Shown one piece after another: positions 35,573 through 44,478 of a stretch of 64,000 nucleotides of DNA. The stretch's first letter is position 1, and each line of letters starts with the position of its first letter. Under the pieces are notes generated by a model that saw only the letters and a list, made by a program, of their open reading frames with translations, had not been told where the DNA came from and searched no databases. Position numbers and translations under genes: made by a program. Source of the DNA: Amulumruptor sp947039275 (lineage in GTDB: Bacteria; Bacteroidota; Bacteroidia; Bacteroidales; Muribaculaceae); the NCBI GenBank assembly GCA_947039275.1, contig CAMQYL010000014.1, positions 10,667 to 74,666 on the forward strand, given 5' to 3'.

Positions 35573-36325
35573 ATGAAAAAACTTTGTATCATCGCAGCAG
35601 CTGTCACCATGGCAGTGACAGCCTCGGCGCAGGTAATGGACTCCTATTCCTACAGCAAGTCCAAAAGCAACACCATGTGGTATGCCCGCATAGGCATGGG
35701 CATCGACAACCTTTCAGGAGGCAAGATGGTAAGCGACCTCAACAAGGACAACGAGTACACCGAATACTCCTTCGGCAGCCGTGCGGGGCTGGAAGTCGAC
35801 TTCGGCTTCCAGAAGTCCATCAAGGACTTCGGACTCTACTGGGGCATGGAGCTCGGCATCGGCACCCGCGGTGCCTCCTACAAGGAGAAGGACAAGGACG
35901 ACGGCGACTGGACCGAGGGCAAAGGCACCGCGTGGAACGTTAAGTACTCCCCCTTCACCTTCGGCTACAAGTACTCCGTGACCGACGACCTCAAGATTGA
36001 CGCGCATATCGGAGCTTTCGTGAGCTACGACTTCGCCGGAAAGAAGATGAAATTCGAGGACAGTGACGGCGACACATGGGACAAGGACTTCGATGACCTC
36101 CACTGGGACTATCTGGCTGTGGACGCAGGCATGCAGATAGGTGCCGGCGTATGGTTCAAGCGTTTCAATCTCGACTTCACCTACCAGCGCGGTTTCGTGC
36201 CGATGTTCAAGCCCACCGTCACCACCTACACCTACAACAGCCACGGCTATTACACCAGCTCCAGCAGCGAGGAATACAGCCTCTGCTCAAGCAACTTCAT
36301 GATACGTCTCGGCGTGGCTTTCTGA
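35573..36325 (+). CDS. Outer-membrane beta-barrel protein
   Basis: 250 aa. Signal peptide MKKLCIIAAAVTMAVTASAQ, then alternating hydrophobic/polar strands (WYARIGMGIDNLSGG, GLYWGMELGIGTRGA, FTFGYKYSVTDDLKIDAHIG) and a C-terminus NFMIRLGVAF ending in Phe, the usual signal for outer-membrane insertion. Probably an 8-10 strand barrel of the porin-like family common in Bacteroidales. No specific substrate can be given. Confidence 0.8.
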   Translation: MKKLCIIAAAVTMAVTASAQVMDSYSYSKSKSNTMWYARIGMGIDNLSGGKMVSDLNKDNEYTEYSFGSRAGLEVDFGFQKSIKDFGLYWGMELGIGTRGASYKEKDKDDGDWTEGKGTAWNVKYSPFTFGYKYSVTDDLKIDAHIGAFVSYDFAGKKMKFEDSDGDTWDKDFDDLHWDYLAVDAGMQIGAGVWFKRFNLDFTYQRGFVPMFKPTVTTYTYNSHGYYTSSSSEEYSLCSSNFMIRLGVAF

Positions 36326-36359
36326 GAGATTATCTGAATCATAATAATAATGGATGAGA

Positions 36360-36416
36360 CGGCAGACGTGGACATCAACCTGCGACAAGGCGAAACCCCA
36401 CGTCTGCCGCTTTTAA
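36360..36416 (+). terminator. Rho-independent terminator
   Basis: Stem CGGCAGACGTGG (36360-36371) with CCACGTCTGCCG (36398-36409), followed by CTTTT. It ends the barrel gene transcript. Confidence 0.75.
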
Positions 36417-36435
36417 AAAAACATGATAACTACCG

Positions 36436-37266
36436 ATGACTCAAAAAAGACATATACGCACACTCACTGCCACCGTACTCATCGCACTGGCGGCAGTCGC
36501 ATTATCTCCTGATGCGTCAGCCCTTAAAATCAAGTTCAAACGCACGGAAAAGCCCAAAACCGACCTCGCCCAGTGGGCAGATTCGGCATCGCTGCCGTCA
36601 GCCGACAGCCACGGACGCCCGATATTCTACCCGGTCAACAAAGCCGACGCCGACAGCGCGGCTACAGTCACATGCACCTTAGAAGCCGGCGGGCTCCCTG
36701 CCGACAAGATCTTTTTCGCCGCCCTGGTCTATGCGGTCGACAATCTCAATGAGGAAGCTCAAGAACAGATCGTCTCTACGGACTATCCGTCACGGACATT
36801 CACCATCCTCCTCCACACGACGCAAGGCTCAAGCTCATCGGAGACCACCCACAACCGCTCCCTCACAGTGACCGCCCTTGACGGCAAAATCCAGTGTACC
36901 ACCGACGGCATCTCGGTGCGTTACCGCGAAAAGGGTCTGATACCGCGCACCGTACAGTTAGACAAGCTGCATCCCGAGTCCAGCGACCGCCACAAGGGAC
37001 TTGTCACAGAGTTTTCGCAGGTCAATTCGGCATACGTCCATGACATGGCTGCATATGCCGCTACCCGTGGCGACATCTCCGTCACACATATCTCCGAGAT
37101 ACGTGACAGGAATGCGACAGAAGGGATGACGACAGATGAGGTGAAACTCGCCAAAGGGCTTCCGCTCGAGACAAGGAAATCAGGCACGAAACTGCGCTGG
37201 ATTTACGGCAATGACGATATAATAGTCTTTACAGACGGGAAAGTTTCGCGCATCGTAAGCCGCTGA
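36436..37266 (+). CDS. Secreted protein with DUF4468-like and BamE/SmpA-like regions
   Basis: 276 aa with signal peptide (TVLIALAAVALSPDASA). Residues about 70-175 resemble the TBP-like DUF4468 fold (IFFAALVYAVDNLNEEAQEQ, then beta-rich TLLHTTQ and TTDGISVRYREKG). The last 60 residues (GMTTDEVKLAKGLPLETRKS, then LRWIYG and FTDGKVSRIV) follow the SmpA/BamE pattern. Both assignments are from motif memory and moderate. A terminator separates it from the barrel gene, and the next gene is convergent, 3 bp away. Confidence 0.6.
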   Translation: MTQKRHIRTLTATVLIALAAVALSPDASALKIKFKRTEKPKTDLAQWADSASLPSADSHGRPIFYPVNKADADSAATVTCTLEAGGLPADKIFFAALVYAVDNLNEEAQEQIVSTDYPSRTFTILLHTTQGSSSSETTHNRSLTVTALDGKIQCTTDGISVRYREKGLIPRTVQLDKLHPESSDRHKGLVTEFSQVNSAYVHDMAAYAATRGDISVTHISEIRDRNATEGMTTDEVKLAKGLPLETRKSGTKLRWIYGNDDIIVFTDGKVSRIVSR

Positions 37267-37269
37267 TCC

Positions 37270-37896
37270 TCAGTCGCGGTGCATCAGGATGGGGAGGTGG
37301 AGGGAGTAACGGAGGGCGAGAACGCGCAGGAGGATGACTACGGCGGCGCATGCCAGCGGGGGGATGATGGCGGGGGCGACGAGGGAGGCGAGCCAGTAGA
37401 CCACCGCCCCGGCTATGCAGGCTGTGGCGTAGAGGTCTTTGCGGAATATGATGGGCTCTTCGTTGATGAGGATATCGCGGATGACTCCGCCGAACGCTCC
37501 GGTGATGACGCCCATGATGCCGGCGACCCACATCGGGTAGCCGAAATGGAGAGTCTTCTCGATGCCTATGACGCAGAACAGGGCGAGACCCACGCTGTCA
37601 AACATCAGCAGTATCCGCTCCCTGCGGACGAGGAACGTGCGGAAGACAATCACCGCCGCCAGCGACAATGCTGTCACGGCGAGATACCACCATGTCTCCA
37701 TCCAGAAGACGGTACAGTCAAGCAGCAGGTCGCGCAGGGTGCCGCCGCCGATGGCTGTGACGAGTCCGACGGTGTACGCGCCGAACCAGTCGAAATTCTT
37801 TGTGGCGGCGAGGCGTATGCCGCTGATGGCGAAGGCTATCGTGCCTATGACCTCGATGACGAATAGGAAGGTGGTTTGGAGGGTGTCAGAGTCCAT
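37270..37896 (-). CDS. TRIC-type cation channel family protein (UPF0126)
   Basis: 208 aa inner-membrane protein built as two copies of a three-helix unit plus one helix. Each copy carries the family motif: AIGGGTLRDLLLD and AFGGVIRDILI. Bacterial TRIC homologues conduct K+/Na+; the YicG family has been proposed to handle glycine, so the role here is open. The start MDSDTLQTTFLFVIE at 37896 is chosen because the upstream part of the open frame has no membrane character. Confidence 0.85.
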   Translation of the reverse strand: MDSDTLQTTFLFVIEVIGTIAFAISGIRLAATKNFDWFGAYTVGLVTAIGGGTLRDLLLDCTVFWMETWWYLAVTALSLAAVIVFRTFLVRRERILLMFDSVGLALFCVIGIEKTLHFGYPMWVAGIMGVITGAFGGVIRDILINEEPIIFRKDLYATACIAGAVVYWLASLVAPAIIPPLACAAVVILLRVLALRYSLHLPILMHRD

Positions 37897-38041
37897 TGCA
37901 GGGATGCGTGTTTTTCCGCACGGCAAGCCGTGCGCACGGTGACGAAAGGTATTGAGAATGGTATTTATGTGACAGCCCGCGATTCGTCGTGGGACGGGAA
38001 TCGCGGGCTGGTCATGGTGAGCTTTCAGTTGTGGGTGCCGA

Positions 38042-38317
38042 TTACTTGCGGATACCAAGCTCCTTGCGTGCGATGATGGCACGGTAGCGGTTGATATCCT
38101 TGCGGATGAGGTAATCGAGCAGACGGCGGCGCTTACCTACGAGAGCCTTGAGCGCGCGCTGTGTAGTGAAATCCTTGTGGTTCTTCTTGAGGTGCTCGGT
38201 CAGGTGAGCGATGCGTACTGAGAAGAGGGCGATCTGAGCTTCGGGGCTGCCGGTATCGGTCTTGCCGCTGCCGAATTCCTCAAAAATCTTGACTTTGTCG
38301 TCAGAGCTTAAGTGCAT
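38042..38317 (-). CDS. rpsO: 30S ribosomal protein S15
   Basis: 91 aa. FGSGKTDTGSPEAQIALFSV and the LVGKRRRLLDYLIRKDINRY helix are S15 hallmarks. Binds 16S rRNA and organises the central domain. It has its own promoter and a 5' leader of about 90 nt that can fold (next entries). Confidence 0.97.
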   Translation of the reverse strand: MHLSSDDKVKIFEEFGSGKTDTGSPEAQIALFSVRIAHLTEHLKKNHKDFTTQRALKALVGKRRRLLDYLIRKDINRYRAIIARKELGIRK

Positions 38318-38407
38318 TTCTTTTGGAAATTAAGATGTTAGTAAAATAATGTTGACCTTGCTCCCGCAGCGCTGCCAAAAGAGCCATTGCTGCCACAGTG
38401 GTCAAAT
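38318..38407 (-). promoter_or_regulatory. Possible structured leader of rpsO
   Basis: In the mRNA sense, TTGACC (38405-38400) pairs with GGTCAA (38357-38352), enclosing a second stem GCAGC/GCTGC (38393-38389 with 38370-38366). S15 autoregulates through 5' mRNA structures in several bacterial groups, each with a different fold. A similar role here is inference. Confidence 0.4.
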
Positions 38408-38413
38408 CCGCCG

Positions 38414-38421
38414 CAAAGTTA
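38414..38421 (-). promoter_or_regulatory. Promoter -7 element of rpsO
   Basis: TAACTTTG on the minus strand, 97 bp from the rpsO ATG. Confidence 0.75.
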
Positions 38422-38464
38422 ACACATTAATTCCGAATATGCAACATCATTGCAGCCAATCGGC

Positions 38465-39820
38465 TCAGAGGTACACCTTGGTGACGGAGTTGCCCTGACG
38501 GCGGATGTAGAGACCGCTCTGGGGGTTGTCGACTCTGACGCCCTGGAGGTTGAAGTATTCCACAGGAACATCTGCGTCATCTGCTGCGGCGACATCGTCG
38601 ATGCCGAGCGACACGTCGGTGTAATCGCCATATACTATGCGTGTGTCGGGGAAATATTCGTCGTCGTCAAAGCTGTAGATTGACAAGATGATCTCCGTGG
38701 GGTTGCCTTTGGCATCGTAGGTGATGTCGTATTTCTCGCCCATGATGAGTTCAAAATCACCGCCGTCATAAGCCTCCTTGAGTTCATCCGAAACCACATT
38801 GCCGTACGAGTCGCACATGATGGTCTCCACCGACTGGTATGTGGGGGAGGCAGTGACATTACCCTCGTAGTCGAAATATTCTGTATCGGTGATGCGCTTG
38901 CTGCCATTGGCATCAATGGTCTCCACCTGACTCACGAGACCCACCTCAGAGGGGTCGGCATAGGTGCTCTTGAGCAGATAGTCATCAGGGTTGGCGGCTG
39001 AATACTCCACAAACACGTGTCCGTCAAGTTCGTCTTCGTAATAGACGCTATACTGCTTGACACGGTTAGCTCCGCTGAGCAGCTCGTTGATATGGGTGGT
39101 CATCTGACCGTCGGTAGCGTCCCACACGATGTCACGGTATGAAAGGTCCTCGTCAAGCTCCCAAGCCTCGTCGGCACCGCTGTAGTTGGTGTAGTAGTCA
39201 AACCGATCAGCCTTGCCGGTGGCTGCGTCATAGCTCCATACCGACTTGTATGCAGGGAGCATGTCGTCGCCGAGGGGGAGCGACTTCACTATCATCGTGA
39301 TATGGTTGGAGGCATTGCGTGTGATGTCGTTTTTCTCGCAATAGTGGTTCTTGACCCACTCTCCCTCCATCCAGCTATAGCCGAGGCGCTGGGTATAGAA
39401 GTCGGTCACGATGGGGTCGTAGACATATGTACGCTTCTCGGAATTCTCGGTCACGCCCTCCTCGGTATATGTGGTCAGGATAGATGTAACCATGTCGTTC
39501 CGGTCATATGTCCTGACGGTGGTAGAGATCACGCCGTCCTCATCAAACGACTCCTCTATATTGTTGCCGCGGTTGTCATATTTGAAGTTCACGGTGCCCA
39601 TCTCGTCCCAGTCCTCGCCGTTATACATATATTCGGTCTGGCTTGCCGGACGCCACACTTCGGCTTTTGCAGCAGCCACAGCGAGACGACGGCTTCCGTC
39701 AGGACGGGCAGTCACGGTCACAGCCTTGTCGGCATGCCTCTTTGACACAAAACGCTGGTGGGCGTCAGCTGCGGTAGCTCCTACGGCGCAGCACAATGCG
39801 ATGATGTAAAGTTTCTTCAT
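38465..39820 (-). CDS. Secreted protein with a C-terminal tail domain
   Basis: 451 aa, signal peptide MKKLYIIALCCAVGATAADA. The body consists of repeated beta-hairpin-like stretches of the form YDxxGNxxE and YExDELDGH with many Tyr/Asp, reminiscent of YD-type repeats. The last 30 residues (EYFNLQGVRVDNPQSGLYI, then a short VTKVYL) follow the pattern of C-terminal tails common on secreted Prevotella/Muribaculaceae proteins and similar to type IX sorting domains. Function unknown; a cell-surface location is inference. Confidence 0.7.
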   Translation of the reverse strand: MKKLYIIALCCAVGATAADAHQRFVSKRHADKAVTVTARPDGSRRLAVAAAKAEVWRPASQTEYMYNGEDWDEMGTVNFKYDNRGNNIEESFDEDGVISTTVRTYDRNDMVTSILTTYTEEGVTENSEKRTYVYDPIVTDFYTQRLGYSWMEGEWVKNHYCEKNDITRNASNHITMIVKSLPLGDDMLPAYKSVWSYDAATGKADRFDYYTNYSGADEAWELDEDLSYRDIVWDATDGQMTTHINELLSGANRVKQYSVYYEDELDGHVFVEYSAANPDDYLLKSTYADPSEVGLVSQVETIDANGSKRITDTEYFDYEGNVTASPTYQSVETIMCDSYGNVVSDELKEAYDGGDFELIMGEKYDITYDAKGNPTEIILSIYSFDDDEYFPDTRIVYGDYTDVSLGIDDVAAADDADVPVEYFNLQGVRVDNPQSGLYIRRQGNSVTKVYL

Positions 39821-39857
39821 TGAACAAAAAATGGATTATTAGTGATTGGTATTCGCG

Positions 39858-39865
39858 CAAATGTA
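39858..39865 (-). promoter_or_regulatory. Promoter -7 element of the 38.5-kb secreted-protein gene
   Basis: TACATTTG on the minus strand, 38 bp from the ATG, with a TTTTTG further upstream (about 39880) as a -33 candidate. Confidence 0.65.
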
Positions 39866-39966
39866 ATAAAATTTGGCAAAAACAGCAACTTTTGCAACTT
39901 TTTAGATGCATCAGACAACAAAATCAGTTATTTCATGCCGACAGAGCCGATGTCATGGAAAAGTGG

Positions 39967-39974
39967 TAACTTTG
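39967..39974 (+). promoter_or_regulatory. Promoter -7 element of panB
   Basis: TAACTTTG, 55 bp before the panB ATG, divergent from the previous gene. Confidence 0.72.
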
Positions 39975-40029
39975 CCCACGGAAACACACACATTTTTTTA
40001 TTCACGACCAAAATATCAAATAACAGGAT

Positions 40030-40851
40030 ATGTCGACCAATACTACTGACAACAAACGGAAAGTGACCACGGCGCGGTTTGCCGAGATGAAGGCACGCGG
40101 CGAGAAAATAGCCATGCTGACCGCCTATGACTACTCGATGGCGAAACTCATCGACGAAGCAGGGGTGGACGCGATACTCGTGGGCGACAGCGCGTCAAAT
40201 GTGATGGCAGGCAATGTCACGACTCTGCCCATCACCCTCGACCAGATGATCTACCACGCCCAGAGCGTCAGCAAGGGTGTCAACCGCGCCTTGGTGGTGT
40301 GCGACATGCCGTTCGGCTCCTATCAGGGCAACCCGCTGGAGGCTCTGGCATCGGCGGTGCGCATCATGAAGGAGAGCGGTGCGGAGGCTGTCAAGCTTGA
40401 AGGAGGCGCGGAGATACGCGAGTCGATAGAGCGGATACTCAGCGCGGGCATCCCCGTGATGGGGCATCTCGGGCTCACTCCGCAGAGCATCAACAAGTTC
40501 GGCACGTACAATGTCCGCGCCCGAGCCGAAGCTGAGGCTGAGAAACTGATAGCCGACGCCCATCTGCTCAAAGACCTGGGCTGCTTCGCCCTCGTGCTCG
40601 AGAAGATACCTGCCGAGCTTGCCACACGCGTCAGCAGCGAACTGACCATCCCCACCATAGGCATCGGAGCCGGTGGCGGCACCGACGGCCAGGTGCTCGT
40701 CATGCACGACATGCTCGGCATCAACAAGGGCTTCTCGCCCCGTTTCCTGCGCCGCTACGCCGAGGTGGGCGACATCATCGGCGATGCCGTCAGCCATTAT
40801 GTCAGCGATGTCAAGAGCAGCGATTTCCCCAACGAGTCAGAACAGTACTGA
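40030..40851 (+). CDS. panB: 3-methyl-2-oxobutanoate hydroxymethyltransferase
   Basis: First committed step of pantothenate (CoA) synthesis: adds a hydroxymethyl group from methylene-THF to ketoisovalerate. 273 aa; motifs AMLTAYDYSMAKLIDEAG, ILVGDSASNVMAG (metal-binding aspartate), EGGAEI and GIGAGGGTDGQVLVMHDMLG are family-specific. An R2 repeat separates it from the MATE gene. Confidence 0.96.
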   Translation: MSTNTTDNKRKVTTARFAEMKARGEKIAMLTAYDYSMAKLIDEAGVDAILVGDSASNVMAGNVTTLPITLDQMIYHAQSVSKGVNRALVVCDMPFGSYQGNPLEALASAVRIMKESGAEAVKLEGGAEIRESIERILSAGIPVMGHLGLTPQSINKFGTYNVRARAEAEAEKLIADAHLLKDLGCFALVLEKIPAELATRVSSELTIPTIGIGAGGGTDGQVLVMHDMLGINKGFSPRFLRRYAEVGDIIGDAVSHYVSDVKSSDFPNESEQY

Positions 40852-40885
40852 CACGGGATTTGCTAAATGATATTTTAACATGAAC

Positions 40886-40962
40886 GTAGGGACGCGGCGT
40901 GCCGCGTCATCAAACGCGATACCCCTCGCCTGATACGATGACGCGGCACGCCGCGTCCCTAC
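40886..40962. repeat. R2 palindromic repeat, complete element
   Basis: Left arm GTAGGGACGCGGCGTGCC then GCGTCATC; right arm the exact inverse ending GTCCCTAC. Built like R1 (same GTAGGGAC ends) but with the palindrome GACGCGGC/GCCGCGTC. The centre is about 25 bp. Confidence 0.93.
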
Positions 40963-40985
40963 TAAATGATAAAAGGACAGCGTCT

Positions 40986-42320
40986 ATGACATTCTCCCTT
41001 TCAAGATACAAGGCGATACTGTCGCTGGGGCTGCCCATCCTCGTGGGGCAGGTGGGCATGATCATCGTGGGGTTTGCCGACACCACGATGGTGGGGCACT
41101 ACAGCACCAACGCCCTGGCGGCAGCATCGTTTGTCAACAATCTCTTCAACGTGGCGATTCTCGCCTGTCTCGGCATGACGATGGGCATCACCCCGCTCGC
41201 CGGCGCGCTGTTCTCGCAGAAACAGTATAGCCGCGTGGGCGAGCTTATACGCAACGCTGTGCCGGTCAACCTAATCTTCTCGTTGTTGCTGATGGGGATA
41301 ATGACCGTGGTGTATCTCAACCTCCACCGCCTGGGGCAGCCGGAGGAGCTGCTGCCGATCATCCGTCCCTACTTCATCATCTACCTGGTGGGTATGCTCC
41401 CTGTCATAGGGTTCAACATATGGGCGCAGTGGAGCTACGCTATCAACCGCACACGCATGCCGATGTGGATCATCCTCGCCTGCAATGCGCTCAACATCCT
41501 GGGCAACTACCTGCTCATCTACGGCAACTGGGGCTTCCCCGAACTGGGGCTTACAGGTGCCGGCATAGCCACTCTGGTGGCGCGGACGGCGTCGGCTGCT
41601 GTGATCATCTCGGTGTTTTTCGTCAAGAAAGAATACAAGGAGTATGCCCGGGGCTTCATCCGCTCGGCTTTCAGAGGCTCTATAATCAGGCGTGTCACAA
41701 ACACCTCGTGGCCCGTGGCGTTGCAGATGACCTTCGAGAGCGGATCGTTCACGGCAGCCGCAGTGATGGTGGGCTGGATAGGAGCCGTGGAGCTGGCATC
41801 GTTTCAGGTGATAGTCATCACGGGTACGCTCGGCTTCTGCGTGTACTACTCCATGGCGGCAGCCGTAGCCGTCATAGTCAGCAACGAGGCTGGACTCGGC
41901 AACCGCCGCGGCATGCGCGAGACGGCGTTCGCGGGCTACCACATACTGCTCGCGCTGGCGGCAGCGGCAAGCCTGTTTTTCATCTTCGGCAGCCATCAGC
42001 TCATCCGCTTCTTCACCGAAGATCCCTTGGTGGAAGCATGCGCCCTGTCGCTGATATTCCCGCTGGTGCTCTACCAGCTGTGCGACGCCACGCAGATATG
42101 CTTTGCCAACTCCCTGCGAGGCACCTCGCATGTGATGCCTATGGTGGGCATCTCGTTTCTGAGCTACGTCATCATCGGCATACCTGCCACATATATCCTC
42201 GGCTTCCCTGCCGGCATGGGGCTTTACGGCATCATGCTCAGTTTTTCAGTGAGCCTGTTTGTGGCGGCGGTGCTGTTTTTCTACTACTTCATGCGCACCA
42301 CGCGCCCCAAGGCACTATGA
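40986..42320 (+). CDS. MATE family efflux transporter
   Basis: 444 aa with 12 membrane segments; cation-coupled export of drugs or metabolites. The start region AILSLGLPILVGQVGMIIVG and FADTTMVGHYSTNALAAAS are MATE hallmarks, repeated in weaker form in the second half. The ATG at 40986 is chosen over the longer open frame, whose extra residues come from the R2 repeat. Overlaps the NamZ-like gene by 4 bp (ATGA), so the two are coupled. Confidence 0.9.
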   Translation: MTFSLSRYKAILSLGLPILVGQVGMIIVGFADTTMVGHYSTNALAAASFVNNLFNVAILACLGMTMGITPLAGALFSQKQYSRVGELIRNAVPVNLIFSLLLMGIMTVVYLNLHRLGQPEELLPIIRPYFIIYLVGMLPVIGFNIWAQWSYAINRTRMPMWIILACNALNILGNYLLIYGNWGFPELGLTGAGIATLVARTASAAVIISVFFVKKEYKEYARGFIRSAFRGSIIRRVTNTSWPVALQMTFESGSFTAAAVMVGWIGAVELASFQVIVITGTLGFCVYYSMAAAVAVIVSNEAGLGNRRGMRETAFAGYHILLALAAAASLFFIFGSHQLIRFFTEDPLVEACALSLIFPLVLYQLCDATQICFANSLRGTSHVMPMVGISFLSYVIIGIPATYILGFPAGMGLYGIMLSFSVSLFVAAVLFFYYFMRTTRPKAL

Positions 42321-43489
42321 TACGACACATAATCCTCCCTCTCCTGCTCATCGTGGCATGCTGCACCCCTGTGCATGCCGCCGACTCGCTGCGGCTCGGC
42401 AACGAGCGTCCGGAGCTGTATCTGCCCCTGCTTCAGGGGAAGAAGGTCGGACTGCTGAGCAACCATACCGGCATAGACCGCGACAGCGTCCACACCCTCG
42501 ACAAGCTGCTGGCGGCGGGTGTCAACGTCACCACACTGTTTTCGCCCGAGCACGGCTTCCGTGGCGATGCCGATGCCGGGCAGAAGGTGGCAAGCGCCAC
42601 CGACAGACGCACGGGGCTGCCGGTCATATCGCTCTACGGCGCGAAATCGCTGCCGCTTGCGGCGAGCGTCACGGACAGCGTGGACGTGTATCTGGTGGAC
42701 CTGCAAGACGTGGGGCTGCGCTTCTACACCTATTATATAACGATGCTGCGACTGATGGAGGAGGCAGCGCGCGAGGGCAAGGAGTTCGTGGTGCTCGACC
42801 GCCCCAATCCGTTAGGTATGACCGTGGACGGTCCGGTGCTCGACATGTCGCTCAAAAGCGGCGTTGGCGCACTGCCCATCCCTGTGGTGCACGGCATGAC
42901 CATGGGCGAGCTCGCCAGGATGATTGTGGGCGAAGGGTGGATGAAGCCCTCAGCCAAGCCTTTGGCTCTCACCGTCATACCGATGGAAGGCTACACCCAC
43001 TCCTCGCGATTTAAGCTGCTCAACCGCCCGTCGCCCAACCTCAAGAGCATGCACGCCGTGTATCTCTACCCGTCGACATGCCTCTTCGAAGGCACCGTCA
43101 TGAGCCTCGGGCGCGGCACGGAGCATCCGTTTGAGATATACGGACATCCGGCGATGCGCACCGGCTCCTACCGCTTCACACCGCAGTCTATGCCCGGAGC
43201 CCAGAATCCGCCCCTGCTGGGGAAGCGGTGCCGCGGACGCGACCTCCGCTCTCTGTCTGACGACGACATCATAGCCGAGGGGCTGACCCTCGAATATGTC
43301 ATAGACGCATACCGCAACATGCCACGCTGGCAGAAATTCTTCACCTCGTTTTTCGACCTGCTAATCGGCGACCGCACCATCCGCCGCCAGATCGAGAGCG
43401 GCAAGTCAGCCGCCGAAATCAAAGCCTCATGGCAGGGCGACGTGGAGCGTTTCCGCCAGCAGAGGGCGAAATACCTCCTCTATGAATGA
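42317..43489 (+). CDS. namZ: DUF1343 / NamZ-type exo-beta-N-acetylmuramidase
   Basis: 390 aa exported protein. The signal region ILPLLLIVACCTPVHA allows either a lipoprotein site (IVAC) or signal peptidase I cleavage after VHA. The DUF1343 body shows GKKVGLLSNHTGIDRD, FSPEHGFRGDADAG, SLYGAK, VDLQDVGLRFYTYY and VVLDRPNPLG. Characterised members (NamZ) release terminal MurNAc from peptidoglycan fragments. Coupled to the MATE gene. Confidence 0.87.
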   Translation: MIRHIILPLLLIVACCTPVHAADSLRLGNERPELYLPLLQGKKVGLLSNHTGIDRDSVHTLDKLLAAGVNVTTLFSPEHGFRGDADAGQKVASATDRRTGLPVISLYGAKSLPLAASVTDSVDVYLVDLQDVGLRFYTYYITMLRLMEEAAREGKEFVVLDRPNPLGMTVDGPVLDMSLKSGVGALPIPVVHGMTMGELARMIVGEGWMKPSAKPLALTVIPMEGYTHSSRFKLLNRPSPNLKSMHAVYLYPSTCLFEGTVMSLGRGTEHPFEIYGHPAMRTGSYRFTPQSMPGAQNPPLLGKRCRGRDLRSLSDDDIIAEGLTLEYVIDAYRNMPRWQKFFTSFFDLLIGDRTIRRQIESGKSAAEIKASWQGDVERFRQQRAKYLLYE

Positions 43490-43562
43490 ATACATCAAGC
43501 GGCAAGCCGCTTGCACGATAACAAAAAAACGGGTGACTGCACATGCGGCAGATTGGTGTGCA

Positions 43563-43570
43563 TAACTTTG
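43563..43570 (+). promoter_or_regulatory. Promoter -7 element of the gls operon
   Basis: TAACTTTG, 51 bp before the glsA-like ATG. A second near match, TAATTTCG at 43591-43598, lies closer to the gene. Confidence 0.6.
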
Positions 43571-43621
43571 TAGCTGTCGGTTTTTCTCGTTAATTTCGCA
43601 GAAATTTTTCATAATACCAGG

Positions 43622-44461
43622 ATGAGCAAGAGGCAATGGCTTAAGATAGACGTGGATGAAGTGCTGCGCGAGCGGCTGCCACGCTATTACCGCTTCATAC
43701 CTAAGATGCTGATATCGTGGCTCAAACATGAGATATGCCAGGAGGAGATGAACGGGATGCTCAGCCGTGCCGACGGACTGGAGGGGGCGCAATTCTGCCG
43801 TTCGGTGCTCGACTACCTCCATGTCAGCTACGACATACGCGGCGAGGAGCACATGCCCTCCCCTGCCGACCGCCGTGTCACCTATGTGAGCAACCATCCG
43901 CTCGGAGGGCTTGACGGCATGGCTCTTATAGAGATGGTCACAGCCCACCACGGCACAGAGCCATACTTCGTGGTCAACGACCTGCTGATGGCAGTGGAAC
44001 CTCTGCGCAAGGTGTTCGTCCCGGTCAACACCCACGGACGCCAGAGCCGCCGCGGCACAGCCGGCATCGAGGATGCCTTCGCGAGTGACCGCCCGGTGAT
44101 AGTGTTTCCCGCCGGACTGGTGTCACGCAAGGGCAAAGGAGGGCGCATAGCCGACCTCAAATGGCGCAAATCGTTCGTCAACCTGAGCGTCAAATACAGC
44201 CGTGACATCATACCTATGTATTTCGACGGCACAAACTCCGGCACATTCTACGAACTTGCCAGGGCGCGTGAACGCCTCGGGCTGAAATTCAACTTCGAGA
44301 TGATACGCCTGCCGCGCGAAATCATGCTAAGCCGCGGCAAGAAATATACGATACATATCGGCAAGCGGATACCCGTCAGCCGTCTGCAAGGCGGACGGCG
44401 CGCCGACGACGAGACCCTTGCCGTCCGCAAGATAGTCTATAACCTCAAAAAGGACAACTGA
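43622..44461 (+). CDS. glsA: Lysophospholipid-type O-acyltransferase, probable GlsA
   Basis: 279 aa PlsC-like acyltransferase. The catalytic block is SNHPLGGLDGMALIEMV (H and D separated by five residues, about 90), with FPAGLVSRKGKGG (about 160) for substrate binding. Followed 17 bp later by a GNAT-type N-acyltransferase. This pair matches GlsA/GlsB, which make glycine lipids in Bacteroides: GlsB N-acylates glycine and GlsA O-acylates the product. Naming is by family and gene pairing. Confidence 0.78.
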   Translation: MSKRQWLKIDVDEVLRERLPRYYRFIPKMLISWLKHEICQEEMNGMLSRADGLEGAQFCRSVLDYLHVSYDIRGEEHMPSPADRRVTYVSNHPLGGLDGMALIEMVTAHHGTEPYFVVNDLLMAVEPLRKVFVPVNTHGRQSRRGTAGIEDAFASDRPVIVFPAGLVSRKGKGGRIADLKWRKSFVNLSVKYSRDIIPMYFDGTNSGTFYELARARERLGLKFNFEMIRLPREIMLSRGKKYTIHIGKRIPVSRLQGGRRADDETLAVRKIVYNLKKDN

Positions 44462-44478
44462 ACCCCATCATCACACCC

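Noticed and set aside
41420..42316. Long open frame upstream of the NamZ-like gene as part of one 689-residue protein
   Set aside because: It overlaps the clearly coding MATE gene in another frame and reads as low-complexity His/Arg-rich sequence; the signal peptide starts at 42317.
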